Shown here: one piece after another, positions 34,438 to 42,938 of the stretch
Position numbering within the stretch: position 1 is the stretch's first letter
Layout: every line of letters begins with the position of its first letter
NCBI GenBank assembly: GCA_024763075.1
Contig: JANTGF010000033.1
Coordinates: forward strand, 1-42,938
DNA: 42,938 nucleotides
DNA from: Bacteroidales bacterium
GTDB taxonomy: Bacteria > Bacteroidota > Bacteroidia > Bacteroidales > VadinHA17
Reading direction: 5' to 3'
Program-made: the position numbers and the translations under genes
Notes under the pieces: generated by a model
What the model saw: only the letters and a program-made list of their open reading frames with translations
What the model was told of the DNA's origin: nothing
Database searches by the model: none

Positions 34438-35133
34438 ATGTTGACAAAACCCTCCAGGTGCCAAAGTTGTGTAGATTGTGATTTGAAGTCGCCTTTGTTT
34501 AATTTACTTTCGCATAAGGAACTTCAATATCTGAATTCGGACAGGTATGAAGTTGAGTTTAGCGCGGGCGACAGTATTTTCAAACAGGGTTCTGCTGTAA
34601 ACAATATATTATCCCTGACATCAGGGAAAGTAAAACTTTATCTTGAGGGAATTGCGCAACAGAGTTTAATTTTTAAAATTTCCAGACAATGGGACTTGTT
34701 GGGTGGCCCGGGTTTATTTATTGATAACCGGCACCATTGTTCTGCCCGGGCAATTGAAGATGCCAGGATTTGTTTTATTAATCATACAAAATTCAGGGAG
34801 ATTCTGTGTCAAAACAAGGAGTTCAGTAATTTATTCTGGAAACAGATGAACCAGGATATAGTTCACCTTTCCAACCGGTTTTTAAGTAACTCACAGAAAC
34901 ACATGCATGGCCGGATGGCGGATTCCCTGATTTATCTTTCTGAGGTATTCCATGATTCAGATAACGGAATACTGATTGGCAAAAAAGATATTGCAGAGCT
35001 CTCCGGGATGACCAGGGATAGTGCAGTGAGGGTTCTCAAAAGGTTTTCTACTGACAAGATACTGGAAGTGGAGAATAACTTCGTTAAAATTATAAATTAT
35101 TCCAAACTGGAAGAACTTTCGAGAGTTGGATAA
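34438..35133 (+). CDS. Crp/Fnr-family transcriptional regulator with N-terminal cysteine cluster
   Basis: This 231-residue regulator has a beta-roll sensor domain (about 20-140; FSAGDSIFKQGSAVNNILSLTSG) and a C-terminal winged helix (about 150-225; IGKKDIAELSGMTRDSAVRVLKRF). Residues 8, 11 and 14 are Cys (RCQSCVDCD), and further Cys residues lie in the sensor domain (HHCSARA, ARICF, ILCQN). E. coli FNR holds its [4Fe-4S] cluster with three N-terminal and one internal Cys, so an oxygen- or NO-sensing Fe-S cluster is possible here, but the spacing differs. It is divergent from the protease gene, sharing a 367-base spacer, which makes that gene a candidate target. It converges on the TPR gene with 8 bases between stops. 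Confidence 0.88.
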   Translation: MLTKPSRCQSCVDCDLKSPLFNLLSHKELQYLNSDRYEVEFSAGDSIFKQGSAVNNILSLTSGKVKLYLEGIAQQSLIFKISRQWDLLGGPGLFIDNRHHCSARAIEDARICFINHTKFREILCQNKEFSNLFWKQMNQDIVHLSNRFLSNSQKHMHGRMADSLIYLSEVFHDSDNGILIGKKDIAELSGMTRDSAVRVLKRFSTDKILEVENNFVKIINYSKLEELSRVG

Positions 35134-35141
35134 AATACGGG

Positions 35142-36740
35142 TTAATTACCGGGTTTAATGATTCTTTTCTTCAATTTCCGGTCCAGTAAAGTATGGAAAG
35201 GAAATAGAAGCAGGGCAATACCCACATTCGCCAGAAGTTTCCAGCCCGGTTCACCGTTTGCAAGGTTTTCAATGTAAGGATCTGCAATTACCAAAGTAGA
35301 TTCAAACAATATAAGAATTGCAAGATATATAAAAGCTTGTGTTGCTTTGGGGCCCAACCTGATTTTTCCCAACAAAGCAACTCCTGCAAACATAGACAAT
35401 AGAATAATAAGAATAATGGCATACTGGAAATTGTATCTTCTATTTCTTAATTCCATGGCTATTCTGGCGGCTTCCTTTTCCTCCTGGGCTTTTAATAATT
35501 GTGCTTTTTCAACTTCATAAATGGTTTGTTGAGCGATAGTTGACTTTCTTGTGTTAACATTCAAAATACTATCGCGCATTGAAATGTATAGCTTGTACAT
35601 GTTCAGGCCTGCCTCAAATTCCTTTTTTTTCTGATAAATATTACTGCTTAATAAGGCTGCATTTCTAATATCATCAGGGAACCCAAGTTCCTGAGCAAAC
35701 TTCAGGCTTTCGGAAGCAAGATTCGTGGCTTTTCCGAGGTTTCCTTTTTTTAATTCAATTTCACCAAAAAGCAGGTAAGCTGAAGCCAGGCCTCTCTTAT
35801 TGCCAATATTCTCATATAAGGCGAAGGCTTTTTTTCCATATTTTTCCGCATTACTTAAATCACCCTGATTCATATATTCGGTAGCTACACTACGCATTGA
35901 CCTGGCTATGATCACTTTGTCCCCGATTGTTTCAGCCGTTTTCAGGCTTTTTTGTAAATAGATCATAGCTTTTCCCGGATTTCCCATCCGGCCGTATGTA
36001 AGACCTATATTTTCCAGGTTTCTTGCTACATTTTCATATTCTTTCAATTCTTCATGCAAGTTAAGGCTTCGGCCTAAAAAATCAATCGCTTCGGGATAAT
36101 TCCCTTGTTTCATATTGAGTAGTCCGATGTTATTCAACAAGCTGGGCATACCATTTTTATAACCCTCTTCTTCACATATCATCAGACTTTTTTGATAATA
36201 TTCAAGGGCTCCGCTTATGTCACCAAATCGTTCCGAAGCACTGCCAATATTATTTAACATGGTAATCATATTATATTTATCCCCTAATTCCTCCGACAGG
36301 TCCAGTGCTTCATGAAAATAGGCCAAAGCCCTGTTAAAATCACTCTGGACCGAGGCAGCATAAAACCCAAAGTCGCCCAATGTATTTGCAAGCATCTTTT
36401 TTGAAAATAGGATTTCTTCTTTACTGATTTTTGGCTTTTCTAAAAAGTCTTGTATTTCATTATATAATACTTTATTGTATTCAAACCAGACTTCATGCCC
36501 CATTTGCTGGGTGATTAGAAACAGGGCCTTGAATTTTACCGTATCATTGTCTGTTTTATGATAAATAGTAAGAGCAGAATCCAGAAGTGACCTGTCCTGG
36601 TCCACCAATTCTTCTGGACGCAGGGAGTCAAGCAGATAATAATTTTTATCAGCATATTCCTCAGCATATTGGATAACAGGTATAAACAGGATTATTAAAA
36701 TTGAAAAAGATAATTTATATATCATGATAATTTTTATCAA
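35142..36740 (-). CDS. TPR-repeat membrane protein
   Basis: A 532-residue protein with an N-terminal signal or anchor helix (about 6-24; ATG at 36725 would also fit). About seven to eight tetratricopeptide repeats follow (about 95-375; SEELGDKYNMITMLNNIGSA, ALEYYQKSLMICEEEGYK, AIDFLGRSLNLHEELKEY), then a charged coiled-coil segment (about 395-430, EKAQLLKAQEEKEAARIAME). Three hydrophobic helices lie near the C-terminus (about 437-457, 468-486, 500-520), ending in a basic tail RKLKKRIIKPGN. TPR proteins of this shape usually carry a histidine kinase or DNA-binding output after the coiled coil. None is present here, so it may act as a scaffold or a partner of another signalling protein. I cannot name a function. 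Confidence 0.8.
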   Translation of the reverse strand: MIKIIMIYKLSFSILIILFIPVIQYAEEYADKNYYLLDSLRPEELVDQDRSLLDSALTIYHKTDNDTVKFKALFLITQQMGHEVWFEYNKVLYNEIQDFLEKPKISKEEILFSKKMLANTLGDFGFYAASVQSDFNRALAYFHEALDLSEELGDKYNMITMLNNIGSASERFGDISGALEYYQKSLMICEEEGYKNGMPSLLNNIGLLNMKQGNYPEAIDFLGRSLNLHEELKEYENVARNLENIGLTYGRMGNPGKAMIYLQKSLKTAETIGDKVIIARSMRSVATEYMNQGDLSNAEKYGKKAFALYENIGNKRGLASAYLLFGEIELKKGNLGKATNLASESLKFAQELGFPDDIRNAALLSSNIYQKKKEFEAGLNMYKLYISMRDSILNVNTRKSTIAQQTIYEVEKAQLLKAQEEKEAARIAMELRNRRYNFQYAIILIILLSMFAGVALLGKIRLGPKATQAFIYLAILILFESTLVIADPYIENLANGEPGWKLLANVGIALLLFPFHTLLDRKLKKRIIKPGN

Positions 36741-37188
36741 CTATCGGACAATCTTCTGATTATTTGCAAATTTATGCATTTATTTTTAATTAATTCAAAT
36801 AAAAAGAGGAAATTAAGATTACATTATCTCATATTTTAAGTATGCCATCAGGTTTTTATTATTAAGGGTAGTCCTGAACCGTACAGTAATGATAAGTCGA
36901 TGTATTTTCAGGAAATCCTTACTGTATTTAAAATTAGTTTAGATTCCGGAATATTTACAAACATCAATGTTGCCAGGCTTTCCGGATGGCATTTTATCAA
37001 CAACTCGATTTTCAGTGAACATCCTTTATTCAAACTTCCTGTAAGGCAAATATTTGTATGCTGTTATAAGGGCCGTTCCAGGCACATGGTTGAAAAGATT
37101 TTAAGCATTGTTGAAAAACAATTATGCCTAAAATGCTCTATTTCCTTATATTTGCAAAGTTTTTTACAAAATGGATGGTGAGGTTTAA
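36741..37188. other. Spacer upstream of the topoisomerase IV operon
   Basis: 448 bases. It includes a 93-codon plus-strand frame (36900-37181) with no recognisable family and unusual composition, which I judge non-coding, and a TATATTTG -7 box at 37147-37154. The remainder shows no RNA gene or repeat. Confidence 0.4.
37147..37154 (+). promoter_or_regulatory. Candidate -7 promoter box of parE
   Basis: TATATTTG is an exact TAnnTTTG match, 34 bases before the parE ATG at 37189. A TTG pair lies further upstream (near 37111) than the ideal spacing. Confidence 0.45.
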
Positions 37189-39030
37189 ATGACAGCGAAT
37201 TATTCAGAAGATACTATACGTACCCTTGACTGGAAAGAACACATCCGGAAAAGGCCGGGAATGTACATAGGCAAGCTTGGAGACGGTACTTCACAGGATG
37301 ATGGGATTTATGTATTGTTGAAGGAAGTTTTTGACAATTCTCTGGATGAGTATATGATGGGTTTTGGTAAGGCCATAAATGTTAGCATACAAGACCGAAA
37401 AGTGGAGGTGCGTGATTTTGGCAGGGGCATTCCACTCAGTAAGGTAGTGGATGTGGCTTCAAAAATGAATACCGGGGCAAAATATGATTCCAAGGTGTTC
37501 AAAAAATCAGTTGGGTTGAATGGAGTGGGTATCAAGGCCGTGAATGCTTTATCCCATAGTTTTATCATCAGCTCGGTGAGGGAAGGCCAGAAGAAAACAG
37601 TGGAATTTTCAGAAGGTGAGATTGTAAAGGAGCTGAAGCCGGTTTCTACAGATGAGCTGAACGGGACTTATGTTTCATTTGTTCCGGATAAAAGTCTGTT
37701 TGGAAAATATCACTACATTTCCGATTATGTGGAGTCAATGCTAAGGAATTATGTTTTTCTGAATTCCGGTTTAACGATAAACTTTAATGGTAAAAAGTAT
37801 TTTTCAAAAAACGGTCTTCTCGATCTGTTAAATGAAAATATGAACCAGCCTGGTTTGTATGAGCCGGTTCACCTGAAAAACGGAGATATCGAACTGGCAT
37901 TTACACATGGCACACAATATGGGGAAGAATACTATACCTTTGTGAATGGTCAGCATACTTCCCAGGGAGGGACCCATCTTGTCGCATTCAGGGAAGCATT
38001 TGTGAAAACCATCCGTGATTTTTATAAAAAGGATTTTGATACTGCCGATATCCGGGCTTCCATAGTAGTTGCTTTCAGTATAAAAATTGAAGAGCCTGTT
38101 TTTGAATCACAGACCAAAACCAAACTGGGTTCCCGCGAAATGAGTCCGGAAGGGAAATCGGTGCGGAATTTCGTTATGGAGTTTGTAAAGAAATACCTGG
38201 ATGATTTTTTACATAAAAACACTGAAACGGCGGAGATCCTTTTAAAGAAAATTCAGGAATCAGAAAAAGAAAGAAAAGCAATATCCGGTATCCGGAAAAT
38301 CGCCAGGGAAAGGGCAAAAAAAGCAAGCCTTCATAATAAGAAACTCAGGGATTGCCGGGTTCATTACAATATTAAAGCCGATAAAAGGCTGGAAACAACG
38401 ATTTTTATTACCGAGGGAGATTCGGCCAGTGGCTCTATTACCAAATCCAGAAATGTGGAAACTCAGGCTGTTTTTAGTCTGAAAGGAAAACCTTTGAATA
38501 CATTCGGGCTTTCAAAAAAGATCGTTTATGAGAATGAAGAGTTTAATTTGTTGCAGGCAGCACTGAATATTGAAGAAGGAATTGAAAATCTGCGTTACAA
38601 CAATGTAGTGATTGCCACAGATGCCGATGTGGACGGGATGCATATCCGTTTATTACTGATCACTTTCTTTCTGCAGTTTTTCCCGGATCTGATCAAACAG
38701 GGGCATCTTTATATATTACAAACACCTTTGTTCAGGGTAAGGAATAAAAAGAAAACGATTTATTGTTATTCTGACGATGAGAAAATAAAAGCCCGGAATA
38801 AACTGGGGCCTAACCCAGAAGTTACCCGTTTCAAGGGGTTGGGAGAAATTTCGCCTGATGAATTTAAATATTTTATCGGCAGGGATATGCGCCTGGATCC
38901 GGTGCATTTGAAAAAAGGGGACCAGATTTCTGAGTTTCTCAGATTTTTTATGGGGAAAAATACACCCGAACGACAGGACTTTATTATAGATAATTTAAAA
39001 ATTGAAGAAGATCTGGTTGATGCAGAATGA
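37189..39030 (+). CDS. parE: DNA topoisomerase IV subunit B (ParE)
   Basis: ParE is the ATPase subunit of topoisomerase IV, which unlinks daughter chromosomes. The 613-residue protein has the GHKL ATPase motifs [10 protein letters not shown] (catalytic Glu and Mg-binding Asn), VRDFGRGIP and [16 protein letters not shown]. The [10 protein letters not shown] transducer loop and the TOPRIM motifs [10 protein letters not shown] and [13 protein letters not shown] follow. It lacks the insert seen in many proteobacterial GyrB proteins, and it is followed by a ParC gene, so ParE is preferred over GyrB. Pairing with the next gene as one operon is typical; 122 bases with a small GCCCT/AGGGC hairpin (39054-39066) separate them. 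Confidence 0.93.
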   Translation: MTANYSEDTIRTLDWKEHIRKRPGMYIGKLGDGTSQDDGIYVLLKEVFDNSLDEYMMGFGKAINVSIQDRKVEVRDFGRGIPLSKVVDVASKMNTGAKYDSKVFKKSVGLNGVGIKAVNALSHSFIISSVREGQKKTVEFSEGEIVKELKPVSTDELNGTYVSFVPDKSLFGKYHYISDYVESMLRNYVFLNSGLTINFNGKKYFSKNGLLDLLNENMNQPGLYEPVHLKNGDIELAFTHGTQYGEEYYTFVNGQHTSQGGTHLVAFREAFVKTIRDFYKKDFDTADIRASIVVAFSIKIEEPVFESQTKTKLGSREMSPEGKSVRNFVMEFVKKYLDDFLHKNTETAEILLKKIQESEKERKAISGIRKIARERAKKASLHNKKLRDCRVHYNIKADKRLETTIFITEGDSASGSITKSRNVETQAVFSLKGKPLNTFGLSKKIVYENEEFNLLQAALNIEEGIENLRYNNVVIATDADVDGMHIRLLLITFFLQFFPDLIKQGHLYILQTPLFRVRNKKKTIYCYSDDEKIKARNKLGPNPEVTRFKGLGEISPDEFKYFIGRDMRLDPVHLKKGDQISEFLRFFMGKNTPERQDFIIDNLKIEEDLVDAE

Positions 39031-39152
39031 TGTATTAAGTGAATTGCATTTAAGCCCTGTAAGGGCAAAATATTAAAGTTACCGGCTGAATAGTCAAATA
39101 CTTTATTAAATATTTATTATCAAACTATCAGAGCTACAGAGTTGATTATTCC

Positions 39153-41816
39153 ATGGATGAGAAGGATGAAATACAGAACGGAGAGGAATTAGACCAGGCT
39201 GACGAAACGGCCCTGGAAAATAATGGTGGAGAAAATACAGAAGAACTGTACAAAGTTGCCCATATTTCAGGTATGTACAAAGACTGGTTTCTCGACTATG
39301 CTTCGTATGTAATTCTTGAAAGGGCAGTTCCGAATATCTACGACGGGCTGAAACCTGTTCAACGCCGGATCCTCCATTCCATGAAGCGTTTGGATGATGG
39401 CCGTTACAATAAAGTGGCAAATATTATCGGGCACACCATGCAGTTTCATCCACATGGCGATGCCTCTATTGGGGATGCTCTGGTGCAACTGGGACAAAAA
39501 AATCTGCTGGTGGATATGCAGGGTAACTGGGGAAATATCCTTACCGGCGACCGTGCAGCAGCTCCAAGGTATATTGAAGCCCGCCTTTCGAAGTTTGCCC
39601 TTGAAGTGGTTTTTAATCCGAAAACTACCGCATGGAAACTTTCTTACGATGGACGGAATAAAGAACCTTTAACACTTCCTGTGAAGTTTCCTTTGTTACT
39701 GGCTCTTGGAACAGAGGGTATTGCAGTGGGTTTGGCTTCCAAAATTCTTCCTCATAACTTCAATGAACTGATTGATGCATCAATATTGTACCTGAAAGGG
39801 AAACCTTTTGAGATCTTCCCTGATTTTCCATCCGGGGGATTGGCTGATTTTTCAAGATATAACGATGGTCTCAGGGGAGGTGCAATTAAAGTAAGGGCCA
39901 GAATAAAAAAGATTGATAAGAAAAATCTGATCATCACAGAGCTTCCTTATGGAAAAACAACCGGTTCCCTGATAGAGTCAATTATTAAGGCAAATGACAA
40001 GGGGAAAATCAAAATTAAAAAGATAGATGATAATACCTCTGATGCAGTGGAGATACATTTAACCCTGGCATCAGGAGTTTCAGCAGACAAAACCATTGAT
40101 GCGCTGTATGCTTTTACCGATTGTGAACTTTCCATCTCACCAAATTCCTGTGTGATAAGGGATGACAAACCGGAGTTTCCTAGTGTAACTGAATTGTTGA
40201 AAGTTTCAGCAGATCATACACAGGGACTATTGAGCCAGGAACTTCAGATCAGGCTGAATGAACTGGAAGATGCCTGGCACTTGTCATCACTTGAAAAAAT
40301 ATTTATTGAGAAAAAGATTTACCGGAAAATTGAAGAATGTGAAACATGGGAAGCCGTTATTGAGGCCATTGATACAGGCCTGAAGCCGTATAAAAAGCTT
40401 TTGCTAAGAAAGGTTACCCGTGAGGATATCATCCATTTAACGGAAATTAAGATCAAAAGAATCTCGAAATATGATGTAAAAAAAGCAGATGAACACATCA
40501 GGGACCTGGAAGAGGAGATGGAGGAAGTAAAAAATAACCTGGCACATATCGTTGAATTTACCATTGATTACTACCGGAAAATTAAAAAGAAATACGGGAA
40601 ACCGTGGGCCCGCAAGACGGAGATCAGGAGTTTTGATACCATTGTGGCTACAAAAGTAGTAGCTGTGAATACAAAACTGTTTGCCAACCGTAAGGAAGGA
40701 TTTATAGGTACTTCCCTGAAAAAGGATGAGTTTATCTGCGAATGCTCGGATATTGATGATGTGATTGCCATTCGGAAAGACGGGAAATATGTGGTGACCA
40801 AAGTTGCCGATAAGGCTTTTGTAGGAAAGAATATTATACATCTTGCGGTTTTTAAGAAAAACGATACCCGAACCATCTACAATATTGTTTATCAGGATGG
40901 GCGTACCGGAAAAGTAATGGTAAAACGAACGGCCATCTCCGGGGTCACAAGGGATAAGGAATATGATCTGACCCGTGGTAAACATGGTACCCGGATCATG
41001 TATTTAAGTGTAAACCCGAACGGCGAAGCGGAAAAGATCAAAGTAATGCTGAAACCGCGCCCGAGGATAAAGAATCTTTCCTTTGAATATGATTTTGGTG
41101 AACTGGCCATAAAGGGACGTTTTTCCATGGGGAATACACTGACTAAATACGCGGTTCATAAGGTTACATTAAAAGAAAAAGGGGTGTCAACTCTGGGAGG
41201 CAGAAAAATATGGTTTGATGAGGATGTATTCAGATTAAATGTGGATGGCCGGGGTAAGTTTTTAGGCGAATTTTCCGGAGATGATAAAATATTGGTGGTA
41301 ACAAAAAGAGGAACTTTCAGGACCACAAACTTCGACCTGTCGAATCATTTTGAAGAGGATATCCTGATAATTGAAAAGTTTTCACCGGGGAAGGTATTCT
41401 CGGTCATTTATTATGACGGTACCAACAAATATTTTTATGTAAAGAGATTTGAGGTGGAAGCTACGGAGAAAGAGCAGCATTTTATTAATGATCATCCTGA
41501 TTCAAAACTGGTAAGTCTTACTGTGGTGGAATATCCACGGTTTGAAATAAGTTTTGGCGGGAAGAACAAGGACAGGGAAAGTGAAATTGTGGAGGTAGCA
41601 GAGTTTATCGGGGTAAAGAGTTTTAAGGCAAAAGGGAAAAGACTGAGTAGTTATGTTGTTTCAGATGTGCATGAACTTGAACCAGTAGTAAAAAACGAAG
41701 GCTTGCCCGAAAAGCCTGCAGAAGATGCTGAAACTCCGGAAAAGAAGAAAGGCCTGAGACCCGGTCAGGAGATTGAATTGGATCCGGATGATACGCAAAT
41801 GACATTAGACCTTTAA
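39153..41816 (+). CDS. parC: DNA topoisomerase IV subunit A (ParC)
   Basis: This is the DNA-cleaving subunit of topoisomerase IV, partner of the upstream ParE. The 887-residue protein has the winged-helix/QRDR region (GLKPVQRRILHSM, HPHGDASIGDALVQLGQ) with catalytic Tyr140 in APRYIEARLS, the tower and coiled-coil parts (to about 500), and a C-terminal six-bladed pinwheel (about 510-830). Its tail is acidic and lysine-poor (EIELDPDDTQMTLDL at the end). The acidic N-terminal extension (about 1-35) is not seen in the enterobacterial protein, and the total is longer than E. coli ParC, as is common in Bacteroidota. It is followed by aroK after 11 bases. Confidence 0.93.
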   Translation: MDEKDEIQNGEELDQADETALENNGGENTEELYKVAHISGMYKDWFLDYASYVILERAVPNIYDGLKPVQRRILHSMKRLDDGRYNKVANIIGHTMQFHPHGDASIGDALVQLGQKNLLVDMQGNWGNILTGDRAAAPRYIEARLSKFALEVVFNPKTTAWKLSYDGRNKEPLTLPVKFPLLLALGTEGIAVGLASKILPHNFNELIDASILYLKGKPFEIFPDFPSGGLADFSRYNDGLRGGAIKVRARIKKIDKKNLIITELPYGKTTGSLIESIIKANDKGKIKIKKIDDNTSDAVEIHLTLASGVSADKTIDALYAFTDCELSISPNSCVIRDDKPEFPSVTELLKVSADHTQGLLSQELQIRLNELEDAWHLSSLEKIFIEKKIYRKIEECETWEAVIEAIDTGLKPYKKLLLRKVTREDIIHLTEIKIKRISKYDVKKADEHIRDLEEEMEEVKNNLAHIVEFTIDYYRKIKKKYGKPWARKTEIRSFDTIVATKVVAVNTKLFANRKEGFIGTSLKKDEFICECSDIDDVIAIRKDGKYVVTKVADKAFVGKNIIHLAVFKKNDTRTIYNIVYQDGRTGKVMVKRTAISGVTRDKEYDLTRGKHGTRIMYLSVNPNGEAEKIKVMLKPRPRIKNLSFEYDFGELAIKGRFSMGNTLTKYAVHKVTLKEKGVSTLGGRKIWFDEDVFRLNVDGRGKFLGEFSGDDKILVVTKRGTFRTTNFDLSNHFEEDILIIEKFSPGKVFSVIYYDGTNKYFYVKRFEVEATEKEQHFINDHPDSKLVSLTVVEYPRFEISFGGKNKDRESEIVEVAEFIGVKSFKAKGKRLSSYVVSDVHELEPVVKNEGLPEKPAEDAETPEKKKGLRPGQEIELDPDDTQMTLDL

Positions 41817-41827
41817 AAATAGCAGTA

Positions 41828-42331
41828 TTGAGAGTTTTTCTGATTGGTTTTATGGGTGCCGGCAAAACCACGCTGGGTAAGGAAATTGCAAAGAAAATGA
41901 ATTTGCGGTTTTTGGATCTGGATAGAATGATTGTGAATGATCAGGGCAGAACCATCAATCAGATTTTTGAAGAAGAGGGTGAAAAAGGTTTTCGGAAGAT
42001 GGAAAGAAAAGTCCTTGAAAAAACACTTGAATCAGATAATTACCTTTTGGCCTGTGGCGGCGGAACGCCCTGTTATAAAGACAATATGGAGCAGATGAAT
42101 GCGAAAGGTGTCAGCCTTTTTTTGGATATTCCTGAGGAAGAACTTGTCAGGCGTCTTTCCCGGAATCAGGCCAGCCGGCCTTTACTTCGTAATCTGGATA
42201 GACAGGAATTAATAGAATATATCCACAATAAATTAGAGAAAAGGCAGGAATGCTACCGAAAATCAAAGATATGGATCAATCCGCTTTCCACCAGTGTGGA
42301 TACGATTATTATGTCTCTGAGGTATAGTTAA
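41828..42331 (+). CDS. aroK: Shikimate kinase
   Basis: Shikimate kinase phosphorylates shikimate at the 3-hydroxyl in the pathway to chorismate and the aromatic amino acids. The 167-residue protein has the P-loop GFMGAGKTT (7-15), the shikimate-binding DLDRMI, the conserved FRKMERKVL and the glycine loop ACGGGTP. The lid segment NQASRPLL holds the Arg that contacts both substrates. The start codon is TTG (41828-41830), which places MRVFLIGFMGAGKT exactly at the family N-terminus. It lies 11 bases after parC and is probably the last gene of that operon. After it the window has only repeat DNA. Confidence 0.93.
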   Translation: MRVFLIGFMGAGKTTLGKEIAKKMNLRFLDLDRMIVNDQGRTINQIFEEEGEKGFRKMERKVLEKTLESDNYLLACGGGTPCYKDNMEQMNAKGVSLFLDIPEEELVRRLSRNQASRPLLRNLDRQELIEYIHNKLEKRQECYRKSKIWINPLSTSVDTIIMSLRYS

Positions 42332-42938
42332 TTTAATCACCGATAGCACTGATCTTTCATTACTGAGCAACTTCTTTAATCCGTATTCGCAAAAAAATAT
42401 CCTGAAAGCAGGAGATACGGTGCAAAGTGTCTCTTCCAACAAGTTATTTGTAAAACATTTTTCAATGCATCCGATATCTCAACAGAACTCATTAATCCAA
42501 TGTCGCTCGAATGTATCATGTGGTATTCAGGTCACAACCACGGAGTGGTTGAATAACACTAACCCCGGGTTTCAACCCGGGGTTCAAGAAAGCACGGGAA
42601 AAAGGTTTTGGCGGGGATTTTGTCGTTGAGGGGGCACTGTTTGGTAGAGTGCAAAATCCGTGTCAAAACCGGAAATTTACATGAGAACTGAAAATCTCTG
42701 CTCCTGTACAAAATTTTACTCTCGCTACCGCACGATTGTATCGTGTGGTATTCTGAATCCTATTCTAAAATGCTTATTATTTAGCAAATCCTATAACCCA
42801 TATCCCGCAAACAAATCTCCTAAACACAGGAGACACGATGCATCGTGTCTCTACCTTTTGATAAATATGCATAGCATTTTTCTTTTCTGCTATTTATAAA
42901 AGCTTCCGTTATTTCCCAGGCATTGCATAGCAAACGAA
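42332..42938. other. Gene-free right edge containing the inverted repeat copy
   Basis: Bases 42332-42404 are plain AT-rich spacer, and 42405-42938 is the inverted copy of the left-edge repeat. Small frames (42420-42629, 42660-42899) run through the palindromes and resemble no family. Confidence 0.75.
42405..42938 (-). repeat. Dispersed palindrome-rich repeat, right copy (inverted, uninterrupted)
   Basis: Read on the minus strand it gives, in order: the flank matching 375-454 (42938-42857), a hairpin with GGTAGAGACACGATG/CATCGTGTCTCC (42855-42829), and the tail GCGGGATATGGGTTATAG. The core follows, with AACCCCGGGTT/AACCCGGGGTT (42561-42584) and CAACCAC/GTGGTTG, and a degenerate hairpin (42437-42410) closes the copy. 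Compared with the left copy there is no MNT/HEPN segment between flank-hairpin and core, so this is probably the simpler form. The window ends inside the flank, so the full extent is unknown. Confidence 0.85.

Noticed and set aside
36900-37181. 93-codon frame just upstream of parE
   Set aside because: No family resemblance, Cys/Phe-rich composition, and the parE -7 box lies inside its end; more likely leader DNA than a gene.

Overview
ORGANISM. The window looks like chromosomal DNA of a Bacteroidota bacterium, most likely in the Bacteroidales/Marinilabiliales part of the phylum; I cannot name a genus. The signs are a GldB-type lipoprotein, a giant secreted protease ending in a type IX secretion (T9SS) sorting domain, a fused MurF-alanine racemase, several TAnnTTTG (-7) promoter boxes with little Shine-Dalgarno sequence, and AT-rich spacers. 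LAYOUT. (1) 1-2106 is an accessory left edge: the C-terminal end of an addiction-module-type antitoxin, a long inverted repeat, an MNT/HEPN toxin-antitoxin-type pair whose HEPN gene has a nonsense codon, and a palindrome-rich dispersed repeat. (2) 2107-6854 holds rsmI, a coiled-coil protein, tdk and murF-alr. (3) 6855-7452 is a gene-free spacer with a 7-bp tandem repeat and a REP-like stem-loop. (4) 7453-10843 runs leftward: lipid A acyltransferase, a Crp/Fnr regulator and glutamine-dependent NAD synthetase. (5) 11153-17464 has gldB, a 55-residue 2[4Fe-4S] ferredoxin, an M20 amidohydrolase, a half-length TSUP permease, and a 1093-residue outer-membrane protein with a beta-propeller and a degenerate peptidase domain. 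(6) 17727-21531 runs rightward: a double DUF1573 protein, a thioredoxin-fold protein without its CxxC, meaB and ddl. (7) 21587-25950 runs leftward: gcvP, an MBL hydrolase and pcm. (8) 26059-28631 has a degenerate Gfo/Idh/MocA-type protein and a polyprenyl sugar-phosphate transferase. (9) 28752-36740 has a 1772-residue S8/S53-like secreted protease carrying an unusual ARPLVN hexapeptide array, a second Crp/Fnr regulator and a TPR membrane protein. (10) 37189-42331 is parE-parC-aroK. (11) 42332-42938 is an inverted second copy of the left-edge repeat. HOW IT FITS TOGETHER. Most genes are housekeeping: cell wall (murF-alr, ddl), lipid A, NAD, nucleotide salvage, topoisomerase IV, shikimate pathway and glycine cleavage. 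GldB and the T9SS cargo protease fit a cell that secretes through the type IX system. Two Crp/Fnr-type regulators are present, one with a candidate self-operator. The most unusual parts are the repeat system, whose inverted copies bracket about 40 kb of core genes and whose left copy is split by the MNT/HEPN pair, and the repeat-bearing protease. I saw no tRNA, rRNA, CRISPR array, intact transposase or phage gene.
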